A DNA stretch of 35,999 bases from a virus: the IMG/VR virus record IMGVR_UViG_3300027736_000116, positions 1-35,999 of that record; one strand, written 5' to 3'. The position numbers and the translations under genes were made by a program. Shown here piece by piece: positions 17,071-25,229 of this stretch. How positions within the stretch are numbered: the first letter of the stretch is position 1; every line of letters starts with the position of its first letter. The notes below the pieces were generated by a model. That model searched no databases, was not told the origin of the DNA, and saw nothing but the letters and a program-made list of their open reading frames with translations.

Positions 17071-18616
17071 AACAAAAGAGATGTCATCCAAGGCCATACA
17101 TGGGCCAGGGATAGACTTAGACTTTTCAACAGCGCCTACGACATGGAACTTTCTACAGTCTGATGCATTTGTACGTGGATTAATGGGACCAGTAGGTTCT
17201 GGTAAATCCTATGCATGTGCGGCAGAAGTTATGATGCGCGCAGTCAGACAAAAACCATCTCCTATAGATGGCATTCGTTATACACGTTTTGTCATTGTAC
17301 GTAACTCTTATCCTGAATTAAAAACTACCACAATAAAAACATGGATAGATTTATTTCCAGAGAATACTTTTGGACCCATGTTACATACACCACCTATTAC
17401 TCATCATATCCGTTTGCCATCTCGCGGTGAAGCAGCGGGTATTGATTGCGAAGTTATCTTTTTAGCATTAGATCAACCTAAAGACGTACGAAAATTACTA
17501 TCTTTGGAATTAACAGGAGCCTGGGTAAATGAAGCTAGAGAACTTCCTAAAGCAGTTATTGACGGACTTACGCATCGTGTGGGTAGATATCCGACTCAAC
17601 GTGATGGAGGACCTACTTGGCATGGTGTGTGGATGGATACTAATCCAATGGATGATGACCACTGGTGGTTTAGATTAGCAGAAAAAGAAAAGCTAAATGG
17701 CAAGTATGCATGGCAATTCTTTAAACAACCAGGCGGTGTCATAGAAGTATCACCAGAACATTTGCCAGAAAATCCAGAAGCCAATGACCATATATTCTCA
17801 GGTGGCAGATGGTGGAAAATAAATAATAAAGCAGAGAACGTAGGTAATTTACCAGCGGGTTATTACATGCAGATGTTAGGCGGTAAGAACCTAGATTGGA
17901 TTAAATGTTATGCAGAAGGCAAATATACATACGTTCAAGAAGGCAGACCAGTATGGCCAGAATATGATGATCACTCTATGAGTGGAGATGTACAATATGA
18001 TCCAGAGTTGCCATTACAAGTTGGTCTTGACTTTGGTTTAACACCGGCTGCGGTAGTAGGACAAAGACTTAACAATGGTCGTTGGGTAATCTTAGAAGAA
18101 ATCGTTACATTTGATATGGGACTAGAAAGATTTGGTCAGCAACTATTAGCAGAGTTAAATGCTAAATACCCTAAAGCACAAATACTAATGTGGGGTGATC
18201 CTGCTGGTATGCAACGAGATGCTATTTATGAAGTTACCGCATTTGATTACTTACGCACTTTAGGATTAAGAGCGCAGCCTACACCATCCAATGATTTTAA
18301 AGTTAGACGAGAGTCAGCTGCTGCACCTATGCAAAGATTAATTGCTGGTAAACCAGGACTTATGATTGCTACAAAATGCAAAATGATACGTAAATCATTG
18401 GCAGGTGGATACCATTTTAAACGAGTGGCTATTGGTGCCGGACAAGAACGATTTAGAGATATGCCTAATAAAAACGAACACTCTCACGTAGGTGATGCTT
18501 TTGGATACTTACTTCTTGGTGGCGGTGAACATAAACGTATGACACGCAGTCCATTATCTGCTTCGACCATTATTGCTCAAACTGTAGCAAAGTCTGACTT
18601 TAATGTTTTTGATTGA
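17063..18616 (+). CDS. terL: Terminase large subunit
   Basis: The 517-residue packaging motor has an ATPase domain with Walker A GPVGSGKS (42-49) and a Walker B/catalytic Glu segment GAWVNEARE (152-160), and an RNase H-like nuclease domain with VGLDFGLTPA (Asp323), MWGDPAG (Asp379) and HSHVGDAFGYLL (Asp478). Length and motif order match phage TerL of the Terminase_6 group. It cuts concatemers and drives DNA into the prohead. It overlaps the previous gene by 8 bases and the next by 14. Confidence 0.95.
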   Translation: MAKTKEMSSKAIHGPGIDLDFSTAPTTWNFLQSDAFVRGLMGPVGSGKSYACAAEVMMRAVRQKPSPIDGIRYTRFVIVRNSYPELKTTTIKTWIDLFPENTFGPMLHTPPITHHIRLPSRGEAAGIDCEVIFLALDQPKDVRKLLSLELTGAWVNEARELPKAVIDGLTHRVGRYPTQRDGGPTWHGVWMDTNPMDDDHWWFRLAEKEKLNGKYAWQFFKQPGGVIEVSPEHLPENPEANDHIFSGGRWWKINNKAENVGNLPAGYYMQMLGGKNLDWIKCYAEGKYTYVQEGRPVWPEYDDHSMSGDVQYDPELPLQVGLDFGLTPAAVVGQRLNNGRWVILEEIVTFDMGLERFGQQLLAELNAKYPKAQILMWGDPAGMQRDAIYEVTAFDYLRTLGLRAQPTPSNDFKVRRESAAAPMQRLIAGKPGLMIATKCKMIRKSLAGGYHFKRVAIGAGQERFRDMPNKNEHSHVGDAFGYLLLGGGEHKRMTRSPLSASTIIAQTVAKSDFNVFD

Positions 18617-19094
18617 TTATGTAGAAGTATTTAAACATATGCCACATGTCAAAGGTGGCTATTATCTTCCATTCCTTCCTCCACATTTAGATGAATTAGA
18701 TTGTATAGAAGTACACAATCAAGTAGCTATAGGTTCAAAAGACTTTAAACGCATGATTTGTCATCAAGCAGAATGCGGTCCAACCATTACTGCATTTATT
18801 TATGGAAAGCCAGTTGCTATATTTGGATGCACTATGTTATGGAAAGGTGTTGCAGAATCATGGTCTTTACTCTCAGAGCAATCTAGGCGATATCCAATAG
18901 CTATGACAAAAGCCGGATTAACATTTATTGATATCTGTGAGATATTATTTCACTTGCATAGAGTACAAATAACTGTTAAAACCTCAGATAGTCGTGCTAT
19001 GGCATGGGCTAAAGCATTAGCTTTTGTTCCTGAATGCAATATGGTTCATTACAGTGCAGATAAAGAAGATTATACATTATTGAGGAGAAATTAA
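18603..19094 (+). CDS. T7 gp13-like internal virion protein / GNAT-like (DUF2833)
   Basis: The 163-residue protein resembles gp13-like proteins (DUF2833): a CGPTITAFIYGKPVAIFGCT strand pair, then WKGVAESWSLLSEQSRRYPI and a helix, ending in a strand with AKALAFVPECNMVHYSADKE. The fold is GNAT-acyltransferase-like (CGPTITAFI.GKPVAIFG recalls the N-terminal part) but a clear acetyl-CoA loop is missing. T7 gp13 is required for correct assembly of internal core proteins. It lies between large terminase and portal. Confidence 0.65.
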   Translation: MFLIDYVEVFKHMPHVKGGYYLPFLPPHLDELDCIEVHNQVAIGSKDFKRMICHQAECGPTITAFIYGKPVAIFGCTMLWKGVAESWSLLSEQSRRYPIAMTKAGLTFIDICEILFHLHRVQITVKTSDSRAMAWAKALAFVPECNMVHYSADKEDYTLLRRN

Positions 19095-19336
19095 TGGGCG
19101 GATTATTAGGCGGTAGTAAGCCAGATACATCAGGAGCTGAAGCTCAAATTAGGGCGCAACAAGAAGAAACAAGTCGCTTAAGAGTGCAAGCAGAACAAGA
19201 TAAAGTTAAGTTAGCAGAAGATTTAGCATCTAAACGCAAAGCAAGACAACGTGGTGCTAGAGCATTGTTAGCCGAAGAAAGATTAAACCCAGAAACAGGC
19301 GTATCAGAAACGCTTGGATCATCAGGAGGAGTATAA
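19094..19336 (+). CDS. Small virion-region protein, coiled coil (80 aa)
   Basis: The product starts MGGLLGGSKPDTSGAEAQIR and has a long charged helix (RAQQEETSRLRVQAEQDKVK, LAEDLASKRKARQRGAR) that predicts a coiled coil, then a Gly/Ser end. Short proteins of this type, beginning MGGL/MGG and with a basic helix, occur between the terminase and portal genes in many podoviruses; their function is unknown. It overlaps the previous gene by one base. Confidence 0.55.
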   Translation: MGGLLGGSKPDTSGAEAQIRAQQEETSRLRVQAEQDKVKLAEDLASKRKARQRGARALLAEERLNPETGVSETLGSSGGV

Positions 19337-19337
19337 T

Positions 19338-19532
19338 ATGGGCGGAGGATCAAGACCAGCAGCACCAGCACCAGCACCAGTAGTAGTACCACCAGTGGAT
19401 GTAGCACCAGCAAGAACAGCAGCAGAAACATCAGCAGCTTATAAAAAAGCTAGACGTGGTAGATCATCTGGACTTATGGCATCTACAACGACTGATACAC
19501 TTGGTACAGATACAACCTTAGGCGTTTCCTAA
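19338..19532 (+). CDS. Small Pro/Ala-rich protein (64 aa)
   Basis: ATG 19338 is preceded by AGGAGGAG at the right distance; an upstream ATG at 19314 is internal to the previous gene and rejected. The 64-residue product begins MGGGSRPAAPAPAPVVVPPV, continues with a helix (ARTAAETSAAYKKARRG) and ends in a Thr-rich DTLGTDTTLGVS. Such low-complexity proteins sit in this position in several podoviruses. Unknown role, perhaps a capsid- or portal-associated linker. Confidence 0.55.
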   Translation: MGGGSRPAAPAPAPVVVPPVDVAPARTAAETSAAYKKARRGRSSGLMASTTTDTLGTDTTLGVS

Positions 19533-19533
19533 A

Positions 19534-19947
19534 ATGTCAGGCGCGGTAGGAAAAAAAGAATATAGCATTGCTCCAGAAGCAAAAGCTAATTTAACACCTA
19601 CAGAAGAAAAGAAATTTCAGCAAGATGTTAAAGGTAGCGATTGGTATAAAGAATATAAACAAAACTATGGTGAAGATCCAGACTTAAATAGTAAGGATTA
19701 TAATTATAGGGCCGCATGGAAGTCTGGTGCAAAACCAGAAAGATATGCACCAGATGAAAATAAATATCATTGGCCAAGCGAAACTTCTAAAGGTGAAAGT
19801 TTAAAAGCATTAAATCATCCTACTGCATGGATGGAAGATTATATGCAATTAACTGGTAAAGATCCACATGAAGGTAAAGGAATGACAGAAAGTCAATCAC
19901 AAAAAATGAAACAATTTTTAATCCAACGCTATGGTAAAGGAAAATAA
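19534..19947 (+). CDS. Conserved phage protein with YNYRAAWKSGAKP motif (137 aa)
   Basis: The 137-residue product has a helical, charged N-terminal part (PTEEKKFQQDVKGSDWYKEY) and the motif DYNYRAAWKSGAKPERYAPD, followed by NKYHWPSETSKGESLKALNH and PTAWMEDYMQLTGKDP. The sequence YDYRGAWKSG.........HWPS..K...HPT is shared by many phage proteins of unknown role, often close to head genes. It could be a virion component. No signal or membrane segment. Confidence 0.6.
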   Translation: MSGAVGKKEYSIAPEAKANLTPTEEKKFQQDVKGSDWYKEYKQNYGEDPDLNSKDYNYRAAWKSGAKPERYAPDENKYHWPSETSKGESLKALNHPTAWMEDYMQLTGKDPHEGKGMTESQSQKMKQFLIQRYGKGK

Positions 19948-20106
19948 ATGAAAGAAGATAAAATGCAAGCCAAAGTTCACAAAGTTATGCGTGAATATAA
20001 ATCTGGTACACTTCATTCTGGTAAAGGCGGTAAGGTAGTTAAGTCACAAAAGCAAGCTGTTGCTATTGCAATGAGTGAAGCTGGCAAAACTAAAAAAGGA
20101 TATTAA
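19948..20106 (+). CDS. DUF6496-like small basic protein (52 aa)
   Basis: A 52-residue basic product, ATG 19948 directly after the preceding TAA, ending at TAA 20104-20106. It contains VMREYKSGTLHSGKGGKVVK and SQKQAVAIAMSEAGKTKKGY. The pattern 'MREFK.GTLHSG..GKVVKS.KQAIAIALSEAG' is a frequent small phage/prophage protein family. Function is unknown; composition suggests DNA binding. Confidence 0.7.
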   Translation: MKEDKMQAKVHKVMREYKSGTLHSGKGGKVVKSQKQAVAIAMSEAGKTKKGY

Positions 20107-20107
20107 T

Positions 20108-20551
20108 ATGGAAGATAGATCATGTCCTTTACCAACGCATGACATTGAGGTTAATTTAAAAAACCGCAATTATGCATTTGAACATTATGGTTATGGCCCA
20201 GCTAACCCAGAAGAACTTAATAAAGTTTTTTGGCTTAAAAAAGCTATTATGTATAATGTTACTGAGCAAGAAGCTCAAACAATGCGATGTGGCAATTGCT
20301 CGGCTTTTATTCAAACGAGTGCCATGCTTGACTGCATTAAACAAGGATTGGAAAAATCTGCTGATATGGAAGGTGGATACGATGAAGAAATGATTGCATC
20401 TGCTGATCTTGGTTTTTGCGAATTATTTTCTTTTAAGTGTGCAGCTACTAGAACATGTGATGCATGGTTAGTTGGTGGTCCCATGGATGATGCACGTTAT
20501 GAAAAAGTAGATAAAGAACTTGAGATGCGTGATAATAGCGAGCAAGACTAA
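20108..20551 (+). CDS. Cysteine-rich phage protein, possible metal or Fe-S binding
   Basis: I place the start at ATG 20108, one base after the preceding stop; an upstream ATG at 20075 is internal to the previous gene. The 147-residue product has cysteines in a regular order: MRCGNCSAF, MLDCIKQG, LGFCELFSFKC and TRTCDAWLVGG, which could hold zinc or an iron-sulfur cluster. The lead-in RSCPLPTHDIEVNLKNRNYA followed by YGYGPANPEE belongs to a conserved phage family seen next to portal genes. Role unknown. Confidence 0.65.
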   Translation: MEDRSCPLPTHDIEVNLKNRNYAFEHYGYGPANPEELNKVFWLKKAIMYNVTEQEAQTMRCGNCSAFIQTSAMLDCIKQGLEKSADMEGGYDEEMIASADLGFCELFSFKCAATRTCDAWLVGGPMDDARYEKVDKELEMRDNSEQD

Positions 20552-21135
20552 TGGCTATTAATATATCTAGAGAATCAGACACTACAAAATCTAGGCATGT
20601 TAATCCAGCTTATGTAGATAAAGATGGCATAAGTTATATTGCTGGATCTGATAGACCATTTCCTATTTTAGATATTAATCATCTACGCTTGCATGAAGGT
20701 AGAGCTTTTAAAGCATACAGAATATATCCAGGTGCAACAAAATTAGCAAATGGAGCAAGTTGTAATATAGCAGTTGCATGGGCTAGTGGCGTATATGCAC
20801 ATGTATTAGTTGATGCAAGTTGTGGTGGAGATGCTGAACTTTACATGTATGAAGATGCAACTGTATCTGGAGGAACATCATTTACAGCAATTAAAAGAAA
20901 TAGAACAAGTGCAACAACAAGTCAATCAGCAATATTGATTAATCCAACTGTAACAGTAACTGGAACTGAAATGGATGCGGAAATTATTGCTGGTGGATCT
21001 GGTAAAAAATCTGGTGGCGCTGGATCTAGTGCTTTAGAAATAGTATTAAACCCATTAACGACATATTTATTTAGATTAACTAATGTTAGTGGTGCTGCTC
21101 AAATGGCTGAATTATTTTTAGAATGGTATGAATAG
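20551..21135 (+). CDS. Putative capsid decoration / structural protein
   Basis: The 194-residue protein has a beta-rich profile with the block FPILDINHLRLHEGRAFKAY, then IAVAWASGVYAHVLVDASCG, and ends in LTTYLFRLTNVSGAAQMAEL. The 'LLDINH.RLHEGRAF.A' phrase recurs in structural proteins of phages with T7-like heads. No coiled coil or signal. It lies just before the portal gene; head fibre or decoration protein is a reasonable inference. It overlaps the preceding gene by one base. Confidence 0.55.
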   Translation: MAINISRESDTTKSRHVNPAYVDKDGISYIAGSDRPFPILDINHLRLHEGRAFKAYRIYPGATKLANGASCNIAVAWASGVYAHVLVDASCGGDAELYMYEDATVSGGTSFTAIKRNRTSATTSQSAILINPTVTVTGTEMDAEIIAGGSGKKSGGAGSSALEIVLNPLTTYLFRLTNVSGAAQMAELFLEWYE

Positions 21136-21143
21136 GAAAACAA

Positions 21144-22727
21144 ATGGCTGAAATGATGAGATTATCCGCTGATGATGTTTTAAAAAGACATGAAAAAGCG
21201 CTAACAAAAAAAGAAGATTTTAGATCTTTGTATGATGAAGCTTATGAATTTGCTTTACCACAACGTAATTTATATGATGGTTATTACGATGGTAAAACTA
21301 CAGGGCAAAAGAAAATGAATCGTGTGTTTGATTCTACTGCTATTAATTCTACACAAAGATTTGCTAATCGCATGCAGTCTGGCATATTTCCTCCACAACG
21401 TAAGTGGTGTAGACTTGAACCAGGAGCAGATATTCCTGATGATCGCAAAGAAGAAGCACAAGCTGCATTAGATGTGTATTCAGATAAATTATTTGCTACA
21501 TTAAAACAATCTAACTTTGATATTGCTATTGGCGAGTTCTTACTTGATCTATCTGTAGGTACTGCTGTAATGATGGTTCAGCCTGGTGATGATATTAATC
21601 CACTTAATTTTATTCCAGTACCACAATTCTTAGTATCTTTTGAAGAAGGTGCTAATGGTCAAGTAGATAATGTATATAGACGTATGCGTATTAAAGGCGA
21701 GTCTTTAATGAGACAATGGCCAGATGCAGTTATCCCAGAAGAACTGCAAAAGAAAATTGATCAAAAGCCTACAGATGATTTAGATTTAATTGAAGCTACA
21801 GTATTAGATCAAAAGCGTGGTGATTATTGTTATCATGTTATTCATAAAGAATCTAAAACAGAGTTAGTCTATAAACGAATGAATGAAAGTCCATGGATTG
21901 TATCTCGCTATGCAAAAGTAGCTGGGGAGATTTATGGTCGTGGTCCATTAATTACTGCATTGCCAGACATTAAGACGCTTAACAAAACATTAGAGTTATT
22001 ACTTAAAAATGCTTCATTGGCTATTGCTGGTGTTTATACGGCAGCAGATGATGGCGTATTAAATCCTAATACAGTTAAAATTATTCCAGGCGCTATTATT
22101 CCTGTAGCTCGTAATGGTGGTCCACAAGGTGAATCATTAAAAGCATTGCCACGTGCTGGTGATTTTAATGTATCTCAAATTATTATGAATGATCTACGCA
22201 TGAGTATTAAGCGTATTCTATTAGATGAATCATTGCCACCTGATAATATGTCAGCTCGTTCTGCTACAGAAGTAGTAGAAAGAATGAAAGAATTATCACA
22301 GAATTTAGGTTCTGCATTTGGCAGACTGATAAATGAAACTATGATACCATTGGTAACTAAGATTTTAAAAGTTATGGATGAGCGTGGTCTTATTGATTTG
22401 CCACTTAAAGTCAATGGATTAGAAATTAGAGTATCAGCGGTAGCACCATTAGCTATGGCACAAAGCATGGAAGATGTACAAAGCGTATTACAATATGCTC
22501 AAATTGTACAACAAGCAGGTCCACAAGCTCAGATGACTATTAAGATGGATGCTATGATGGATTACATTGCTGAGAAGTTAGGTATACCACAAAAGATACG
22601 CAACACTCAAGAAGAACGTGCAATGATGACTCAACAAATGGCTCAAGCTGCACAACAAGTTGCACAACAAGCACCAGAAGTTATACCAGAGGCTGCCAAG
22701 CAAATGGTTAAACAAGGGGGAATGTAA
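21144..22727 (+). CDS. Portal (head-tail connector) protein
   Basis: The 527-residue product matches the T7 gp8-like portal family: an N-terminal helical part (DEAYEFALPQRNLYDGYYDG), the conserved VFDSTAINSTQRFANRMQSG, IFPPQRKWCRLEPG, a stem and crown (RMRIKGESLMRQWPDAVIPE), IYGRGPLITALPDIKTLNKT and a C-terminal glutamine/alanine-rich helix. Twelve copies should form the DNA entry gate in one vertex. It follows AGGAAA and overlaps the next gene by one base. Confidence 0.9.
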   Translation: MAEMMRLSADDVLKRHEKALTKKEDFRSLYDEAYEFALPQRNLYDGYYDGKTTGQKKMNRVFDSTAINSTQRFANRMQSGIFPPQRKWCRLEPGADIPDDRKEEAQAALDVYSDKLFATLKQSNFDIAIGEFLLDLSVGTAVMMVQPGDDINPLNFIPVPQFLVSFEEGANGQVDNVYRRMRIKGESLMRQWPDAVIPEELQKKIDQKPTDDLDLIEATVLDQKRGDYCYHVIHKESKTELVYKRMNESPWIVSRYAKVAGEIYGRGPLITALPDIKTLNKTLELLLKNASLAIAGVYTAADDGVLNPNTVKIIPGAIIPVARNGGPQGESLKALPRAGDFNVSQIIMNDLRMSIKRILLDESLPPDNMSARSATEVVERMKELSQNLGSAFGRLINETMIPLVTKILKVMDERGLIDLPLKVNGLEIRVSAVAPLAMAQSMEDVQSVLQYAQIVQQAGPQAQMTIKMDAMMDYIAEKLGIPQKIRNTQEERAMMTQQMAQAAQQVAQQAPEVIPEAAKQMVKQGGM

Positions 22728-22990
22728 TGGCTGGATGGGAAGATTTAGAGAATCAATTACCATTAGATGTTAGGGATGTTAGCCAAGCAAGAGAAGATTT
22801 AGACAGATTAGTTTTACGCGTATTAGGTAATGAAGATGGACAAAAAGTTATGGCGTGGTTACGTCAAACTGTTTTAGAGCAACCAGTTGCCCTGCCTGGT
22901 AGCGATTCTAGCTATGCTTACTACCGAGAAGGTCAGAATAGTATGGTCAGAGATTTAGAAGCAAGGTTAATTAGAGCAAGGAAAATGTAA
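22727..22990 (+). CDS. Bbp19-like phage protein
   Basis: The 87-residue product contains LRVLGNEDGQKVMAWLRQTV and the signature SSYAYYREGQNSMVRDLEAR. 'F/L.GNEDGQ.VL..L ... YREGQ.S.V' is the Bbp19-like domain, a small protein between portal and scaffold genes in many podoviruses. Function is not known. Helical and charged; its gene is coupled with both neighbours by 1-base overlaps. Confidence 0.75.
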   Translation: MAGWEDLENQLPLDVRDVSQAREDLDRLVLRVLGNEDGQKVMAWLRQTVLEQPVALPGSDSSYAYYREGQNSMVRDLEARLIRARKM

Positions 22991-23772
22991 TGATAGATGA
23001 CTCAATCGAGCCTAGTACTGAGGAAGTATCTCAAGAAACTGGCTTACTCGACAACGCATCACCTGAAATAGAAACACAAGCATCAGATCCTACAAAGACT
23101 GATATATCACATCTTGAACCTACAGAAGATGACTCTCCATTAGAAAGACCAGAATGGTGGCCAGAAAACTTTTGGAAGAAAGATAATGCAGAACCAGACC
23201 TAGAAGCAATTGCTAAGTCATGGACTGATCTCCGCAAGCAAATCTCACAAGGCAAACATAAAGCACCAGCAGATGGAAAGTATGATGTATCTGCATTTAA
23301 AAACATTCCAGAGACTGATCCTGTAAGGAGTCATGTTATAGAATGGGCTAAAGAATATAATGTTAGCCAAGCAGCTTTAGATACATTAGTAGGTAAAGTT
23401 GTTGAAATGGGCTTTGAAGCAGAAAATACTCAAACAATTAACTTAGAGCAAGAAAAGAAAGCACTAGGTCCTAATGCAGATGCTCGCATCAATGGCATGA
23501 TTAAATGGGCTAGTGGATTAGTTAATAAAGGTATTTGGGGTAAAGACGACTTTGAAGAATTTAAAGTTATGGGTGGCACTGCTAAAGGCATTGCTGCATT
23601 AGAAAAGTTAAGATCATCTTATGAAGGTCGTGTACCTACAGATAACTCTCCTGTTAGTGGCGCTCCGTCAAAAGATGAACTTTATGCTATGGTAGGGGAT
23701 CCAAAATATAAAACAGATCCTGGATATCGTGCTAAAGTAGAAAGAATGTTCCAATCATCTTTTGGTACATAA
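22990..23772 (+). CDS. Capsid scaffolding protein
   Basis: The 260-residue product is acidic, low in hydrophobics and largely helical, the usual profile of scaffold proteins. The N-terminal third is disordered and Glu/Asp/Ser/Thr-rich, followed by RPEWWPENFWKKDNAEPDLE and a helical core. The C-terminal end (DELYAMVGDPKYKTDPGYRA, then KVERMFQSSFG) resembles the capsid-binding helix-turn of T7-like scaffolds. It lies between portal and major capsid genes, as expected. Confidence 0.85.
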   Translation: MIDDSIEPSTEEVSQETGLLDNASPEIETQASDPTKTDISHLEPTEDDSPLERPEWWPENFWKKDNAEPDLEAIAKSWTDLRKQISQGKHKAPADGKYDVSAFKNIPETDPVRSHVIEWAKEYNVSQAALDTLVGKVVEMGFEAENTQTINLEQEKKALGPNADARINGMIKWASGLVNKGIWGKDDFEEFKVMGGTAKGIAALEKLRSSYEGRVPTDNSPVSGAPSKDELYAMVGDPKYKTDPGYRAKVERMFQSSFGT

Positions 23773-23788
23773 TTAGTCTCCGTAGGCT

Positions 23789-23816
23789 AAGGCTCACTTC
23801 GGTGGGCCTTTTTTTT
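23789..23816 (+). terminator. Strong intrinsic terminator before the capsid gene
   Basis: AAGGCTCAC (23789-23797), loop TTCG (23798-23801) and GTGGGCCTT (23802-23810) form a 9-base stem with one G-U pair, followed by a run of eight T. The stable UUCG-type loop makes this a textbook terminator. It follows the scaffold stop by 16 bases. Confidence 0.9.
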
Positions 23817-23834
23817 GTTTAATACGCAAAATAC

Positions 23835-23863
23835 TTGCATAAATTTGCAAAACATGCTAAAAA
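23835..23863 (+). promoter_or_regulatory. Weak promoter candidate for the capsid gene
   Basis: TTGCAT (23835-23840), a 17-base spacer and TAAAAA (23858-23863) give a partial sigma-70 match. It lies between the terminator and the capsid start at 24005 within a 232-base leader. Something must drive capsid expression after the terminator, by read-through or by a promoter here. Confidence 0.3.
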
Positions 23864-24004
23864 CTCCTCAAGGCTCATTGCATTCGCAACCCTTCACGCA
23901 AGTTGTCTTGTCGTATGGCTATCGTAAATAGCAAGCACTGGCCCAGATTTCTTGGCTAACCAAAGCGATAAACTTAAATTTTTTATCAATTCTAGGAGAA
24001 TAAC

Positions 24005-24847
24005 ATGGCTATTGGATTATCAAGCGCTTTTGTAACGCTCTTTGATGCCGAAGTTAAACAGGCTTACCAAGGTAAGGCAGAATTAGTTGGTGCTGTTAGA
24101 CAAAGACGCGGTGTTGAAGGCTCAGTAGTAAAATTTCCTAAAGTAGGCAAAGGTGTTGCTACTTTAAGAATCCCACAAACAGACGTAACACCATTAAATG
24201 CAGCATGGTCACAAGTAACTGCTACGCTTGCAGATTGGAATGCAGCAGAGTACTCTGACATTTTCATGCAACAAAAAGTAAACTTTGACGAAAGACAAGA
24301 GTTAGTGCAATTAGTAGCTAACGCTATTGGTCGCCGTCAAGATCAAATGGTTCTTGATGCACTTGCTGCTTCATCAACTTCATTAACAGTGTCTAACGAC
24401 ATTGGCGGAACAGACACTAACCTAAGCGTAGCTAAATTACGTGAAGCTAAACGTCTATTAGATAAAAACAATGTTCCTCCAATGGATCGCCATGTTATTT
24501 TACATGGTAATGGCTTGTCTTCATTGCTTTCAGAAACAGCAGTAACTTCTTCTGACTTCAATACAGTTAAAGCACTTGTGGCTGGCGAAATCAATACATT
24601 CTTAGGTTTCACATTCCATACATTGGGTGATCGTTCAGAAGGTGGTTTAGCAATCGATGGATCTTTAGATAGAACAATGTTTGCGTTCCATAAAGACTCT
24701 GTTGGTTACGCAGAAGGCATAGCTCCTCGCACAGAAATCAATTATGTTCCAGAAAAAACATCATTCCTTGTGAATGCAGTTTTCTCTGCTACAGCAACAA
24801 CAATTGATGCTGAGGGTATCGTTCAACTCACTTGCCGTGAAACTTAA
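24005..24847 (+). CDS. Major capsid protein
   Basis: The 280-residue product is preceded by TAGGAGAA and follows the scaffold gene. It has a HK97-fold podovirus capsid character: an N-terminal arm (AFVTLFDAEVKQAYQGKAEL), a spine helix with NFDERQELVQLVANAIGRRQ, a P-domain with AKLREAKRLLDKNNVPPMDR and a C-terminal strand (INYVPEKTSFLVNAVFSATA). The sequence belongs to the gp10-like capsid group (Phage_capsid_2-like). At 280 residues it is on the short side for the T7 group. Confidence 0.9.
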   Translation: MAIGLSSAFVTLFDAEVKQAYQGKAELVGAVRQRRGVEGSVVKFPKVGKGVATLRIPQTDVTPLNAAWSQVTATLADWNAAEYSDIFMQQKVNFDERQELVQLVANAIGRRQDQMVLDALAASSTSLTVSNDIGGTDTNLSVAKLREAKRLLDKNNVPPMDRHVILHGNGLSSLLSETAVTSSDFNTVKALVAGEINTFLGFTFHTLGDRSEGGLAIDGSLDRTMFAFHKDSVGYAEGIAPRTEINYVPEKTSFLVNAVFSATATTIDAEGIVQLTCRET

Positions 24848-24864
24848 TCTAAGGGGAAACTATT

Positions 24865-25152
24865 ATGGCATTTTCAAGCACAGCATTTCAACCGATTGGC
24901 GGTCAATCTAAAGCTGGTAATGCTCCACAAGTTTGGAGTTATACCACTGAAGATTCAGCTGCAACAGTTGATACATCAGGTTATTTTAACGCAGTAACTT
25001 CATTATTAAAAGTTGGCGACATTATTTGGCGCGTAACAACTTCTTCTGGTGCAGTTTCAACAGCTGGTTATCACGTTGTGATGACAAATACAGCTCTTGG
25101 CGTTGTAAACGTATCTGATACAACAGCAGCAACAGTAACAAATACAGACTAA
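24865..25152 (+). CDS. Small capsid-associated protein (95 aa)
   Basis: The product begins MAFSSTAFQPIGGQSKAGNA and is beta-rich (VWSYTTEDSAATVDTSGYFN, then SLLKVGDIIWRVTTSSG, ending in VNVSDTTAATVTN). Proteins with the pattern 'PQ.W.Y.T.D..A.V..SGYF......LKVGD.I' directly after the capsid gene are common and probably decorate the capsid or help it mature. AAGGGGAA serves as ribosome binding site. Confidence 0.65.
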   Translation: MAFSSTAFQPIGGQSKAGNAPQVWSYTTEDSAATVDTSGYFNAVTSLLKVGDIIWRVTTSSGAVSTAGYHVVMTNTALGVVNVSDTTAATVTNTD

Positions 25153-25183
25153 AACACTGTATTGTAGTAAGTAAATTGGGTAG

Positions 25184-25212
25184 GGCGGGTGTTTTGCACT
25201 CGCCTTATTCTT
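25184..25212 (+). terminator. Likely terminator after the capsid unit
   Basis: GGCGGGTG (25184-25191) and CACTCGCC (25197-25204) pair with one G-U pair around a TTTTG loop, followed by the U-rich TTATTCTT. It lies 31 bases after the stop of the small capsid protein gene and would trim the capsid message. The tail is only partly T, so it is probably leaky. Confidence 0.65.
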
Positions 25213-25229
25213 ACATTTGGAGATAGAGT

